Assembly (NCBI GenBank): GCA_015143295.1
Contig: CM026562.1
Coordinates: forward strand, 11,498,041-11,562,040
Source of the DNA: Tetracentron sinense
Lineage: Eukaryota > Streptophyta > Magnoliopsida > Trochodendrales > Trochodendraceae
Length of the DNA stretch: 64,000 nucleotides
Direction: 5' to 3'
Below, piece after piece: positions 1 through 10,479 of this stretch. Below the pieces are notes generated by a model. The model saw only the letters and a program-made list of their open reading frames with translations. It did no database searches and was not told the origin of the DNA. Numbering within the stretch: the first letter of the stretch is position 1; every line of letters begins with the position of its first letter. The position numbers were made by a program, and so were the translations under genes.

Positions 1-754
1 GGTATATGACCGTATGGAATAGAACTTTATCTTCGAAGTTCTGAAGAAGTTTGGTTTTAATGCGACTTTTATCCAGTTGGTTCATGGTTGTCATCCGGAT
101 CAAAGTTTCTCGGTCATCATTAATAGGGCGTTATATGGTTTTTTCTCTAGTTCAGGAGGTCTTCGTCAGGGTGATCCCCTCTCTCCCTCTCTATCTATCT
201 TGGCTGAAGAGGTCCTTAGTAGAGGTTTAAAGAATATTATCAACCATAAGGTTTCATCGTACTTTGTTGGGAGAAATGGATTTGCAGTTTCTCATCTCTT
301 ATTTGTAGATGATTCTCTCATTTTCTGCAATGGTAGTGCTTGGAGCATCAAAAACATTTTTAATTTTCTTTCGAAATATGAGGATTCTTCAGGACAAAAA
401 ATTAATAGAGACAAAAGTTCTCTTTATGTTTCTGATAAGCTCTCAAATGCTAGAAAAAGGGATATATCTTTCAGAACAGGTTTTCAAATCAAGCATTTTC
501 TGCTTATTTATTTTGGGGTTCCTTTGATTAAAGGTCATCAGAAATTATCTTATTATCTCCCCCTCATTGAGAAAATCCAAAACAGAATTTCTGGATGGAC
601 TGGAAAGTTGCTCTCGGCAGGAGGAAGGCTTATTCTTATCAAGCATGTTCTTACTTCTATTCTGATTCATATTCTATCAAGTATAAACATCCCAACTGGA
701 ATAGCTTCCAAGATTGATAAGATTATGGCCAATTTTTTTCTGGAATTCTTCTGA
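1..754 (+). pseudogene. LINE-A ORF2 fragment: reverse transcriptase
   Basis: RT domain of a LINE ORF2, which would copy its own mRNA at a nicked target. The frame opens at base 2 (YDRMExNFIFEVLKKFGF) with a TAG where relatives have Trp, then runs open to 754. Visible motifs: GLRQGDPLSPSLSILAEEVL (RT block 4) and the catalytic HLLFVDDSLIFCNG (x-V-D-D instead of the more usual FADD). The thumb continues with GRLILIKHVL. A frameshift near 750 moves the following FFWN/RKRHWVKWK segment to another frame. Confidence 0.88.
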
Positions 755-1580
755 TTTGATTAGAAAGCGTCATTGGGTTAAATGGAAGCCTTGTTCTCTT
801 CCGTATATGGAAGGAGGGCTGGGTATAAGAAAAGTTGCTGATATTTCTAAGGCTTTTCATATTAAACAGGCTTAGAGACTTTATATTTCTAACTGTCTTT
901 GGGCGAGGTTCTTCAAAGCCAAATACAAAGTGGATCATGTTTGGAATGCTTTACCTATCACGGCTTCTTCTAAACTTTGGGTAGCTATTTGTGATGTTTT
1001 CCATTTGATGCTCACTAATTCCTTCGCTTTTATAGTTAATGGGAATCTTGTTAACTTTTGGTTCGATTGTTGGTTCAAAGAGGAGCAGCTCATTTATAAT
1101 GTGACCGATAATCCGCAAGCTAATCCAAATATTGCTCAAATCCTTAATGAAGAAGGAAGTTGGAATCTTAACCAAGTGAGCCATTTTCTTCCTTCTTCTA
1201 CTATAGAAGCCATTAAAGAAGGTAATTTCTCTATCTCAGATGAGGCTGAGAAATTCGTTTGGAAACCCTCCTCTTCTGGAGATTTTTCTATTAAGTCTGC
1301 TTGGGAAATTCTAAGGGTTAAAAGGTCTGAGTTGGATTGGGCTAAATCCATCTAGAACCGGATTATTCCAAATAAAGTTAGTCTGTTTAGCTGGAAAATT
1401 ATGCATTATGCTATTCCTACGGATTTGAATATCCAAATGACAGGTATTCCAATGGTCAGTAAGTGCTGTTGTTGCATTTCTTCTAAAATAGAGACTACTA
1501 ATCATCTATTGAACATGAGTGAGCTTGCTTCTTTTGTTTGGACATATTATTCATCTTGATGCTTTATTCATATAGAAAAA
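755..1580 (+). pseudogene. LINE-A ORF2 fragment: RT thumb to zf-RVT region
   Basis: Continuation of ORF2 after a frameshift: HWVKWKPCSLPYMEGGLGIRK, a stretch with WFDCWFKEE, then FSIKSAWEIL and the zf-RVT zinc-binding segment with clustered cysteines (KCCCC) and a TNHLL motif. Two stops replace expected Trp codons (in 'QAWRLY' near 873 and in the IWNRIIP position at 1354). The part after about 1560 is AT-rich and decayed. In plant LINEs this region lies between RT and RNase H. Confidence 0.8.
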
Positions 1581-1789
1581 AAAATGATCTTTTCATTCTC
1601 TTGCCAACTTTGATTGTTTGAGAAATTTGGATTGAGAGATGTCGTCGAAAATATGACACATTATCTCGGAATAATAGCGCTATTATTGCTAGTATTACTA
1701 AAAAGGTATGTGAAATTCATTCTATTTTCGAGAACAATCTTTTTGATTTATACCCTTTATTCTCCTCTAGTGCTCTCACTACTAGCAAA

Positions 1790-2317
1790 TTTCGAGTGGT
1801 CCTTGTGAAATGGATTTACCTTCCTCATGCTAAATTCAAATTGAACGTGGATGGTGCTTCAAAAGGTAATCCTGGTAATGCAGGAGGAAGGGGTATTATA
1901 AGAGATCATAATGGTAATGTGGTTGATTGTTTTTTTTCCCATTATGGTATATGTTCCAATTATATTGCTGAAACCCGTGCTCTTCTTGATGGTTTAATTC
2001 TTTGCAAGAAGCTTCATTTATCTAATGTGATTATAGAATCTGATTCGAAGAGTATGGTTGAGGAATGGATTGGTAAAAATTCAGGTTATTGGAAAGCTTG
2101 GTATTGGAATAAGAAAATCAAATCTCTTATGAATACTAGTTTCTCTCTTACTCACATATTTTGGGAAGCAAATACTGTGGCAGATGAATTGGCTAATATT
2201 GGGTGTATCAGTTTGAGCTCTGGCTCTTTTGATATGAATAATTTGCCTGCTAGAGTCAAAGCTTTGATTCAAATGGATAAAGTAGGAGTTGGTAGCCTCA
2301 GAAAGGTCAGAATCTAA
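1790..2317 (+). pseudogene. LINE-A ORF2 fragment: RNase H domain
   Basis: C-terminal RNase H of a plant LINE ORF2, expected to remove RNA from the RNA-DNA hybrid. The open frame holds the acid residues of the active site: D in KLNVDGASKGNPG, E in IAETRALLDGL, D in IESDSKSM, and D in TVADELANIG. The glycine-rich RGIIRDHNG strand is typical of the RNase H type acquired by plant L1 elements. The domain is itself uninterrupted although upstream ORF2 is broken. It ends with GSLRKVRI and a stop at 2315. Confidence 0.88.
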
Positions 2318-2550
2318 TGTGTTTAGTAGTGGTTTTTTGTTTAAGGGCTCGGTTAAGTCCCTCCCTTGGTGTTTTTTTTTCCTTAATTTTGTATGTCAGT
2401 TAGGGGTAAGGTTTTATGTCCCCCTAATTTTTCTTTATTTTGGAGTCCTTTGTAGGGGTAAGGTTTTATGTCCCCCCCATTTTTTCTATTTTAATAAATG
2501 GTAGGGGTCTGCCAAACCCCCCACTCCTTCTGAGTGGCTTTTATAAAAAA
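2318..2550 (+). other. LINE-A 3' UTR with repeated G/C blocks and two 3' hairpins
   Basis: After the stop, a block of the form GGGGTAAGGTTTTATGTCCCC occurs twice (about 2402-2424 and 2455-2477); each can fold on itself (GGGG/CCCC). Next come AATAAA-like sequence, hairpin 1 GGGGTctgccaaACCCC (2504-2520), and hairpin 2 CCACTCcttctGAGTGG (2521-2537), then the A-rich tail. The same two hairpins end the other three LINEs here. The 3' end is where LINE RT starts copying, so a structural role in template recognition is a reasonable inference. Confidence 0.8.
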
Positions 2551-2559
2551 ACCTTCATG

Positions 2560-3966
2560 GAATAAGAACAATTTTGGTAATATTTTCACTAATCTGAGAG
2601 CTTGTGAAAGTAAAGTTGAAGAACTAGAGAATCAAATGCAGTGAAATTGGACTGAAGAGGGTAATAGAGATTTACGTGGAGCTAAAGATGAGCTGAAATT
2701 TATTTTCGATCTTGAAGAGATATTTTGGAAACAAAAATTTAGAGAGCATTGGTTAAAAGAAGGAGATAAAAACACCAATTTCTTTCATGCAGTTTACCAA
2801 AATAATCAAATGAAATATGGTGCATGCTATTCAGGGAAGTAATGGGGACATGTTGACGCAAGAGGAAGAAAAGGGGTATGAGGCTGTTAAATTTTTCCAA
2901 AAAATGTTACTTTCAGAGTAAATTTTAGGGGAGGACAATATTGTGGAGAACATTCCTTGCTTAGTATCAGAGGAGGATAATATTGAGCTTTGCAAAATAC
3001 CTGAAATGAATGAAATTCAAAACGTTGTGTTTGACATGCCGGTTTATGGTGCTCCTGGACCGGATGGTTTTTCAGGTCTGTTCTTTCAACACTGCTGGGA
3101 TATTATTAAAGAAGATTTGAGGGCTGCGATCCATTATTTTTTTCATCATGGTTTCATTCCGAGAGCTGTAAATGCTATAATGCTTTGTTTGATAGCAAAA
3201 GTAGAGAACCCGGTTGCTTTCAGTGATTTTCGGCCTATTAGTTTGTGTAATGTTTTCTACAAAATTATAGCAAAGGTTATTGCTTCCAGAGTGGGTCATA
3301 TTCTTCCAAAACTTATTTCTGAGGAACAGTCCGCATTTGTGAAAGAGAGAAGCATAGTGGACAATATATCTATGGTGCAAGACATGGCTTCGAACATAAA
3401 CAGAAAAGTGAGAGGGGGCAATGCGATTTTCAAGCTGGATATGGCTAAAGCATATGATAGGCTGGAATGGGATTTTACAATCTTGGTTTTGAAGAAATTC
3501 GATTTTAGTGAAATTTTTTTGAAACTCATACAAGGTTGCATTACTTCACCTTTCTTCTCAGTTATTCTTAATGGAAGAATGCATAGGTTCTTTCAGTCTT
3601 CACGAGGATTTCGTCAAGGTGACCCTCTATCTCCGGCATTGTTCATTCTAGCTGAAGAAGTTCTGAGTAGAGGTTTGAAGAAAATATTTGAAGGAAAAGT
3701 GGGTTATTTCAGAACTTCGAGAAGTGCTATGTCTATCTCTCATTTACTTTTTGCAGATGACACTCTGATTTTTTGTAATGGGCAGAAAAGTGCTATTATT
3801 CAACTTTTTAAATTTTTATCAGCATATGAAGTAGCTTCCGAGCAAAGAATAAACAAGCAGAAAAGTGCAATGTATGTGGTGGAGAAAAAAATCAGTGAAG
3901 GATAAGGGGAGTTTGGTAAGAAATTCCGGGATTGAAATTGGTAAGTTTCTTTTCAGGTATTTGGGT
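2560..3966 (+). pseudogene. LINE-B ORF2 fragment: reverse transcriptase
   Basis: Positions 2560-2940 are decayed linker sequence. From 2943 to 3905 an open frame gives the RT domain: FRPISLCNVFYKIIAKVIA, EEQSAFVKERSIVDNI, FKLDMAKAYDRLEWDF (catalytic D), GFRQGDPLSPALFILAEEVL and SHLLFADDTLIFCNG (intact FADD). A frameshift near 3900 precedes KFLFRYLG at 3943-3966, where the solo LTR is inserted exactly after the RYLG codons. All RT catalytic aspartates survive, so loss of function comes from the frameshifts and the insertion. Confidence 0.9.
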
Positions 3967-6693
3967 TGTCACGACTCAAAATACCCCCTACGAGTTAGGA
4001 TACTTTGGCGATCTGAACTCATTACCAAACCATCCTATATAACATATGAATCTTGTGCAACATATAAAACCTGTGATAGTGGAAGCATAATATGAATCTA
4101 TATATGGTAGCGGAAGTGTACTATAAAATTTCTATACATAATATATCTCAGTTTATACATAACCCAAAATGAAGAGCAAACATACTCGCTCAACAAAATT
4201 TATATGCAAGTATTTAAAATACCTTGGTTTTATTCAGAAATAGTAATACAACATATGTCACAGTTTTATTCATTCCAAATGCATTCCTCAAATCAGAGAG
4301 TGGAAAACAAAATCATATCATGTGCATATATCTTGAAAAATACAATCGGAAAACATCTTCTTATCATCTTTTATCTTTGCATATACAAGTATTTAAAATA
4401 CCTTGGTTTTCATCTTTTATCATCTTCTCATGTACGAGTATTTAAAATACCTTGGTAGTCATCATTTGTTACCTCTGGAGTCGGACAACTAGTACCCATA
4501 CCCACATAAGTTGGGTAACCTAATGTTCTCCTTACCTTTGGCTACCTTCGGAGTAGACGACCAGTATTCATCTCCCTTCTGGGTGGCCTGCTATCATCGG
4601 AGTCCAATGCCAGTATCCATTTCCCTTTCAGGCGGCCTGCAATCATCGCATCCCTGTCGGATTTTTTCATTTACTTTCCATCTTCTTGTACTTCTTGTAA
4701 TCTCTTTTGCCTCTTATACTTTCCATATACATCTTGTGCTTCTTTTACTTTCATATACATCTTTTGCTTCTTGTACTTTTACATCTTCTTCTTCTTTTAC
4801 TTTTCATTTGGTTCATTTACATCTTATACTTTTACTCTTCTTATTCTTGTATTTCATCTTATATACATGTACTTCTTCTTTTGAATACCCATAATTTAGA
4901 AAAGCGCGATCATGTATATGCATATGTGTCTGTGTAGCAATTGTGATATAACATGGTAGACATTAAAGGAAACATTTTACATAAAGTCATATGTGCAATA
5001 CTTAACATAATGCATCCATCACAATACTCCATATACAATAAAATCACATCATTCCAATTACATCAAAATAAGGTTTTTCTCCTTTATTTTTCCCAAAACT
5101 TATGGCTTTTAACATGCTTTTCATCTTTGGATACAACATATACAACATTTAACCATTTACCATATTTTATTCATGGGTTAAGGGCATATCATCATCACAA
5201 ATTAACTCACATCATCATTCATAGGATTTTATCTTGATATAGAAAGGATTCATGAAATCAATAGCTAGGAGAGTTGATTTACACATATACAAAGCCATAT
5301 ACATCTATATTTGTCAAGAAAATCATGTTTATCATTAATGGTTTATGAAATTAGAACCTAGTAGAGTGTATCTACCTTATGAGATAAAATCCCTTTGATC
5401 CAATGATTGAAAAAGCTTGAGGAAGCTTGTAGAAGTGAAACCCAAGCTTGTGGATGAAGATCCAAGCTTCAATGGCGCGTAGGAGCGAGATCAAGGCTTG
5501 ATTCATGCTCTTCCTCTCCAAATCCAAAAACCCCTCTTGAAAATCCTCCACTCTCTTCCTTTCTCTTCTAAGATCTCTCTCTAGGTTTAGGATAACCCAA
5601 AACCCCCTAAAAGGTCCCCTATTTAATAGCCAAAGGGTGAAAACCCTAAAAAATCACGCACCAAATAGTTTGATTCGAGCGCCTACGATCGTTCGTAGGC
5701 TTCCTACGATCGATCATAGGTTTTACAGTGATTTTGCCCAGTTTTCGGGGCTCTACAATTGTTTGTAGGTTTCCTACAATTGATCGTAGCTTCTCCAGTG
5801 ATTTTTCAGCATTTCTGAAGCTTTACGATCGTTCGTAGCTACGATCGTTCATAGGTCTCCTACGATCGTTCGTAACTCTAATAGAATGTTTTCCAGATTT
5901 TTCCTGCTTTGGTATTTCGGCCATAGGTTTTGACTCGCTTATTGGATTTTGACAATTCAACTTACGTTGGATTTTTCTTTCGAAGAGGAACAACTTTTAT
6001 GTTTTACAAAAAACCTAATTATTCTTTCTTCATGGACGAATTTGACCCTAAAGCTGACTGGTCTGAAACTGGGTTTGAGCAGCCCAGATTTTTATTGAAT
6101 CCGGTTTCGGAAATCCAACCTTTTACTCAACCCCAACCCAAAACTTGGAAAAATGGTAAACATGAACCTCAAATAGGGTTCCAATACCTTTCCAAAAGTT
6201 CAAGAATAACTCGATTCCGAGTGACGGTGACTAAACTAGGGCTTATCAAAGTTGAGGGTATGTGAAAACATAACTTTTTAACACTCCGAACATTTCGAGT
6301 GCTTTCACATTCTTTTCCATCGGGTCCAAAACCATACTCACACCTCATGAATCGTTACCCCACAGATTTGTAACCCACCTAGGTGATCATTGAATTAACA
6401 CCCACATGCATGAGAGGCCCCAACCTCTTTATGCCTCGTGCACTAGCACTATTCACCATACTACTCACCTACAACCCATTAAACATTTAGGGTATGTTAT
6501 ACCCTTGCTTTTACCCACTTAGAGTATATTTATACTCTCTCTTTGAGACTCAAAATATGTACCTAAACCTTCTCTTGACTCACCATAATACCAAGAACAC
6601 TAAGGAAGGCCTTAGGCCTTTAAACACCCATACAAGGGCACTATTCACTTATACTATTCCTTGTATAGTGAACTCGAATTCCAGGGTTCTACA
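3967..6693 (-). mobile_element. Gypsy-3: 2727-bp solo LTR inserted in LINE-B
   Basis: The insert starts TGTCACGACTC and ends GGTTCTACA, the plus-strand reading of a minus-oriented LTR of the same kind as Gypsy-1/2 (TGTCGCGACCC ... GGGCTCTACA). It is flanked by a perfect 5-bp duplication TGGGT (3962-3966 and 6694-6698), and removing it rejoins LINE-B in frame (RYLG then IFIFTGHMK). No gag or pol is present, so this is a solo LTR left by recombination between two LTRs. It carries a pyrimidine-rich tract (about 4670-4880), a TATA-like CTATTTAATAG (5619-5629, minus sense), and seven palindromes at 5682-5876 upstream of it. Confidence 0.92.
5682..5876 (-). promoter_or_regulatory. Gypsy-3 LTR palindrome cluster upstream of TATA
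   Basis: Seven copies of an 18-bp palindrome type, best copy CCTACGATCGTTCGTAGG (5682-5699); others start at 5703, 5752, 5773, 5822, 5838 and 5859. Units come in pairs 21 bp apart, and pairs repeat every 70 bp (5682, 5752, 5822), so the region is also a 70-bp tandem repeat. Some copies carry CAATTG in place of CGATCG yet remain symmetrical. In minus orientation this lies about 55-250 bp upstream of CTATTTAATAG (5619-5629). Binding-site function is inferred. Confidence 0.7.
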
Positions 6694-6698
6694 TGGGT

Positions 6699-7760
6699 AT
6701 TTTCATATTTACAGGGCATATGAAAATCACATATTTTGATTTTATTATTGATAAAGTCAAAAGGAGAGAGAAAGCCTGGAAAGGTAAACTGTTATCGAAT
6801 GGTGGAAAGCTCATTCTTATGAAGTATGTGTTATTTTCTTTGCCAATTTATAGCTTGATGGGTACCAATATACCGAGAGGAGTGATTGGATGACTTGAAA
6901 ATATTTTTGCTTCGTTTTTCTGGAATGATGGTTCAGGAGGTAATAGGGCTCACTAGGTTGCTTGGAATAAAATCGCTAATCCTATTGATGAAGGAGGGTT
7001 GGGTATTCGGAGATTGGAAGATGTGGCCAATGCTTTCAGAATGAAGATGGCTTGGAGAATTATATCAGAAAACGGTCTTTGGAGTAAATATTTCAGAAGC
7101 AAGTATTTGAAAAATAATCATCCTTGGATGGTTGATAGTTTCCTAAAGGGTTCAACTACATGGTTAGATATTGGTCATTGGCTAGAAAGAACTTTGCTAA
7201 ATTGCAAGTGGTTGATTGGTATAGGATTCAGATTGTGAAGGAAATTTCTATTCCTTTATCGCAACATGAAGATAAAATCATATGGGTAAAGGAAAGTTCA
7301 GGGAAGTTTTCGACCAAATCCTGTCGGGAATGTGTTCGCGAAGTGAAAGGGAAAGTTAGATGGGCAAATTTTATTTGGCATGAGGCCATTCCGAATAAAA
7401 TGTCTTTCCTTATATGGAAAATTTTTCATAAAGCTATCTCAGTTGATTTGAGTGTTCAATCTAAAGGGATTTCTTTGGCAAGTAAATGTGAATGTTGCAA
7501 GAAGCCTAACAGGGAATCAATATCACATCTTTTTTGCCAAGGTGAGCTAGCTTCAAATATTTGGACGAGAGTGGGGAATGTGTTGAATGTGCTAATTTGT
7601 GAAGATGACACTATTCAAAACAGGATGATGAGATTTTTCCAAGGAAGGAAGAAGGGGTCTGTGATGGGGTTTCTGTGCAATTTGCTTCTAGTATTCATAT
7701 GTTGGGAGTTATGGCTCTTTCGGAATGCGTCTAGATATGATAACTTTAAGAAAAGTTAAG
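6699..7760 (+). pseudogene. LINE-B ORF2 fragment: RT thumb and zf-RVT
   Basis: Resumes LINE-B right after the target duplication: IFIFTGHMKITYFDFIIDKV, GKLLSNGGKLILMKYVLFS, then a TGA and FASFFWNDG. GGLGIRRLEDVANAFRMKMAW follows at 6999. After an internal deletion the frame 7200-7759 gives FSTKSCRECVREV, WHEAIPNKMSFLIWKIFHKA and the zinc-binding segment KCECCKKPNRESISHLFCQG. This is the region between RT and RNase H in plant LINEs. Stops and one frame change make it inactive. Confidence 0.85.
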
Positions 7761-7839
7761 GATACATTGAGAAGAATTAATGAAGGGGTCAATGGAGCAG
7801 CCAGACTTGGAAGTTTTCAAGAAATATTAGTGCAAGGGA

Positions 7840-8413
7840 GGCTGAGTTATGTGTTTATTTTGACTTTAGTGTCTCTAGTCCTAAGACTAAAAGGCCTATT
7901 ATAACCAAATGGATTAGTCTGTCTCCAGGATGGTTCAAATTAAATAAAGATGGTGCAGCTAATAGTGAGTTGGGAGTTAGTGGTGGAGGAGGAATCATTC
8001 GTGATTCTAACGGTAAGATGATTCTATCCTATCATGAGTTCTATATTTTAGAATCTAATACAATTGCTGAATTTAGAGCCATCTGGGATGGAGTTTCGTT
8101 GTGTGATAATATGAGGATGGTGAATATCTTAGTGGAGAGTGACTCTAAGATTATTATAGATGCAATCAATGGAATTATTGATCCTCCATGGAAGTCTTGG
8201 TGCCGGTGGAAGAACATTATCACTTTGAAGAATAAATGTAATTTGATTTTTCAACATACTTATCGAGAAAACAACCAGGTAGTTGATTATCTTTCTAAGG
8301 AAGCTTGCAAGAATCAGGATAGTAAGATTTACAGGAATATCAGTGATTGCCTGAAAGCAATGAAAGATATGATGTGCTTAGATAGACCTTCTCTATTTAC
8401 TATCAGATTGTAA
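7840..8413 (+). pseudogene. LINE-B ORF2 fragment: RNase H domain
   Basis: RNase H at the ORF2 C terminus: KLNKDGAANSE (D), GGGGIIRDSNGK, IAEFRAIWDGVSLC (E), VESDSKIIIDAI (D), and NNQVVDYLSKEAC (D), so all four acidic positions are kept. A frame interruption sits near 7760, just before the domain. It ends at the stop 8411-8413, which is followed directly by the short 3' UTR. Confidence 0.86.
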
Positions 8414-8549
8414 GTTGGGTTTTGAAGGGGTTTAGGCTTTATGTCTCCCCCTCTTTTTTGTAACCATTTCTTTTTGTTATTAATAAACAGGTAGGGGTCT
8501 GCCGAACCCCCGCCCAAATTGGGTGTTTATTTAATAATAATAATAATAA
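8414..8549 (+). other. LINE-B 3' UTR with two hairpins and a TAA tail
   Basis: Shorter than the other LINE 3' UTRs: one degenerate G/C block (about 8428-8452), an AATAAA-like ATTAATAAACAG, hairpin 1 GGGGTctgccgaACCCC (8494-8510), and hairpin 2 CGCCCaaattGGGTG (8511-8525). Hairpin 2 has a different sequence from that in LINE-A, C and D but still pairs (one G-U). The tail is a TAA repeat rather than plain A. Confidence 0.78.
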
Positions 8550-9031
8550 GGTTTTATTATTTATTATTTAGTCTTTGAGTGCACTTAGGATTTATGTAAG
8601 AAATCCTCAAAGTTTGGTCGTTTGAATTGCTCAATACTTAGATTAACCATAGGTGCCTTAAGACCCAATTGAATATCAATTTAAGGACCTAAACCATGAT
8701 AAATATCTTGTTAAAGATAAGGTGTAAGACCAAAGAAATCATGCCTATAAATTTGGTTAAGAGCAGATAAGTTTTCTGTAGAAATACAGAGGACTCGTTG
8801 AAGAGTGGGACTATGGTCTCAACACTCATCGACAAGTCAAGAAATAGTAGTTGTGGATTGAATTTGGTAGTTTCACTCCTCAAAGACTGGTAAATGTATC
8901 CTTGCACTTGTCGACGAATGCTTGCGGGGAAACGCCCAACGGCTCTTTTGTTTTTGTTGATGCTTCAAACGACTATATCTTTGCAAGAGCTATAAATAAG
9001 ATTGATTTATAAATGAAATTAAGAACTCTTT
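8550..9031 (+). mobile_element. Copia LTR fragment (Copia-X related)
   Basis: Part of a Copia LTR with no left end. It matches the Copia-X 3' LTR around the palindrome cluster and the CTATAAATAAGATTGATTTA TATA region (TATA at 8991-8998). Its first 200 bp match Copia-Y instead (TATGTAAGAAATCCTCAAAG, CTTAGATTAACCATAGG), a part deleted in Copia-X. Four degenerate palindromes lie at 8792, 8823, 8874 and 8905 (spacing 31/51/31 bp). Copia-Y is inserted at 9032. The rest of this LTR is not found nearby. Confidence 0.72.
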
Positions 9032-10444
9032 GTTAGCCTCAAGGTTACAACCTTGGGTACCCTTAATAATTTTGATAATAACACAATAATGAAATGAAAT
9101 CTATGGTACTAATGATTCTGTTAAGTGCATGAATAATTCAGATTATAAGAACATTAGCACTTCACTCAAGGCAAAAAGAATGGAAATCATTCAAGGAATA
9201 TGAAAAGAGATTGATCAACCCAAGTTTTTGGACTCAAGTAAGAAATGAAGATTTATGATTATATCCAAAGTCCAAGCCAGATCTCAAAGTCAAAGTAAAA
9301 TCAGAAGATCCAAGATCAAGTTGAAGATCAGCTTTCAAGAAACCTAAAAATGTATTTTAGTTTTATGAGAATGCTAGGACTTATGTAAGAAGTCCTCAAA
9401 GTGTGGTAAGTTGAATGCTCAAATACTTAGATTGACCATAGGAGCCTAAGATATATATTGGACATCTTTCTAAGGCCCTAGGAATTCATAAAAATCATGT
9501 TAAAGGAAAGCCAAATGAGTTAGGAATCCATTCCCATCATACAGGTCTTAATCAAAGGAGAAAAACAAAGTTTTACTTTGATTTCGTCGACGAAATCACA
9601 GGGGTGCCCTGAATTCGGCGACAAAATGATGACAGGAAAAATCCTGAGCTTATTGTTTTTGAATTCGGCAACGAAATGTATTGGGTAACCTAATTTCGTC
9701 GACAAAATGATGCAGGATTCAGAAAACGCTGTAACAACTAGTTTTCAATGGCCTTATTTGCATTCAATGCTTCACCAACGGCCATATTAGATGAAGAGCT
9801 ATAAAAAGAGTTCATTTATGAACAAAATACAACACTTTATCAGTGCAATAACTCCAATCATCTACTCCTACACTCACATTGATTTCATCATCGATCACAC
9901 ATTTAGAAATCCCAAAAATCTCATTTGAGCTATTCAACTCTATTCATTGAGAGATTTCATTAGCGTAGTTTTCAACTCTTATCCAGCTCATATTAGGAGC
10001 TTTTATTTCGGATTGCTAATCCAAATACACTTTTGTAAAGAGAAGTCAAGAATCGTTGGATTCTTGAAACTGAAGTTGTAACTTCAAAGAAGTCAAGAGA
10101 GGGTTGTGCTATTGCAAGGAAAGGTTTGATCTTGACTAGGAAGAGAGATTGTAAAAGTTAGGGCTCGCCTGGAAGAAATCTAATCGATTTGGAAATAAAA
10201 TCGTGGAAATTCTTGAAGCAGGAAGCTGAAAGGCAGGGACGTAGACAAGTTGTTGAATCTCGTGAACAAAGACTTGGTGTTTGTTCTCTCTAACTCTCTA
10301 AGATATTCTCTCTATTGCATATATTTTAGAACTGTCAAATTGCATTCCCATTGTTAATTTAATTCCGCATTCAAAGGGAAAAATTAGTTTTTAATTTACA
10401 TAGACCCTAATCACCCCCCTCTAGGGTCAATATATGGGCAACAA
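9032..10444 (+). mobile_element. Copia-Y 5' LTR (1413 bp)
   Basis: Starts TGTTAGCCTCAAGG and ends GGGCAACA, directly followed by a tRNA-Met primer site and a Copia gag, so it is a 5' LTR in plus orientation. A TATA box (GCTATAAAAAG, TATA at 9800-9807) marks the likely U3/R border region. Four palindromes centred on GTCGAC-like cores lie at 9580-9709 upstream of it. No matching 3' LTR was found in the window; the Copia-X LTR at 45398 is related but too different to be its partner. Confidence 0.85.
9580..9709 (+). promoter_or_regulatory. Copia-Y LTR palindrome cluster upstream of TATA
   Basis: Four 18-bp units: GATTTCGTCGACGAAATC (9580-9597, perfect palindrome), GAATTCGGCGACAAAATG (9611), GAATTCGGCAACGAAATG (9661) and AATTTCGTCGACAAAATG (9692). 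Spacings are 31, 50 and 31 bp. The related Copia-X LTR keeps nearly the same spacing (28, 51, 31) but has other arms. The last unit is about 100 bp upstream of the TATA box at 9800. Confidence 0.72.
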
Positions 10445-10446
10445 TT

Positions 10447-10458
10447 GGTATTAGAGCA
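10447..10458 (+). other. Copia-Y primer binding site (tRNA-Met)
   Basis: TGGTATTAGAGC, two bases after the LTR end, matches the plant initiator tRNA-Met complement TGGTATCAGAGC with one mismatch. It is the start point for minus-strand DNA synthesis. Confidence 0.8.
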
Positions 10459-10479
10459 AGGACTTTATATATAGATTTA

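Larger units (their letters stand above)
1..2550 (+). mobile_element. LINE-A: 3' part of a plant L1-type LINE with RNase H
   Basis: Non-LTR retrotransposon cut by the window start. It holds the C-terminal half of ORF2 (reverse transcriptase palm and thumb, zinc-binding zf-RVT region, RNase H), then a 3' UTR and a short A-rich tail at 2544-2550. The reading frame is broken by several stops and frameshifts, so it is dead. Protein similarity by eye is closest to LINE-D (shared residues CFFSHYGICSNY in the RNase H), so both belong to one family. LINE-B starts immediately after the tail; whether LINE-A is inserted in LINE-B or the two are simply adjacent cannot be settled because the left flank is outside the window. 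Confidence 0.93.
2551..8549 (+). mobile_element. LINE-B: plant L1-type LINE, 5'-truncated, split by a solo LTR
   Basis: Second plus-strand LINE. It starts in the linker between endonuclease and RT (NKNNFGNIF, LKEGDKNTNFFHAV), runs through RT to 3966, is interrupted by Gypsy-3 at 3967-6698, and resumes in frame of sense with the RT thumb, zf-RVT, RNase H and 3' UTR. The tail is a TAA repeat near 8532-8547. Several frameshifts and stops are present, and about 60 residues appear missing near 7230 between the WLDIGHWLER part and RIQIVKEISIPL. It is a different subfamily from LINE-A, C and D. Confidence 0.92.

Noticed and set aside
4511-4937. Plus-strand frames rich in Ser, Phe and Leu
   Set aside because: They lie in a pyrimidine-rich microsatellite-like part of the Gypsy-3 solo LTR; no domain.
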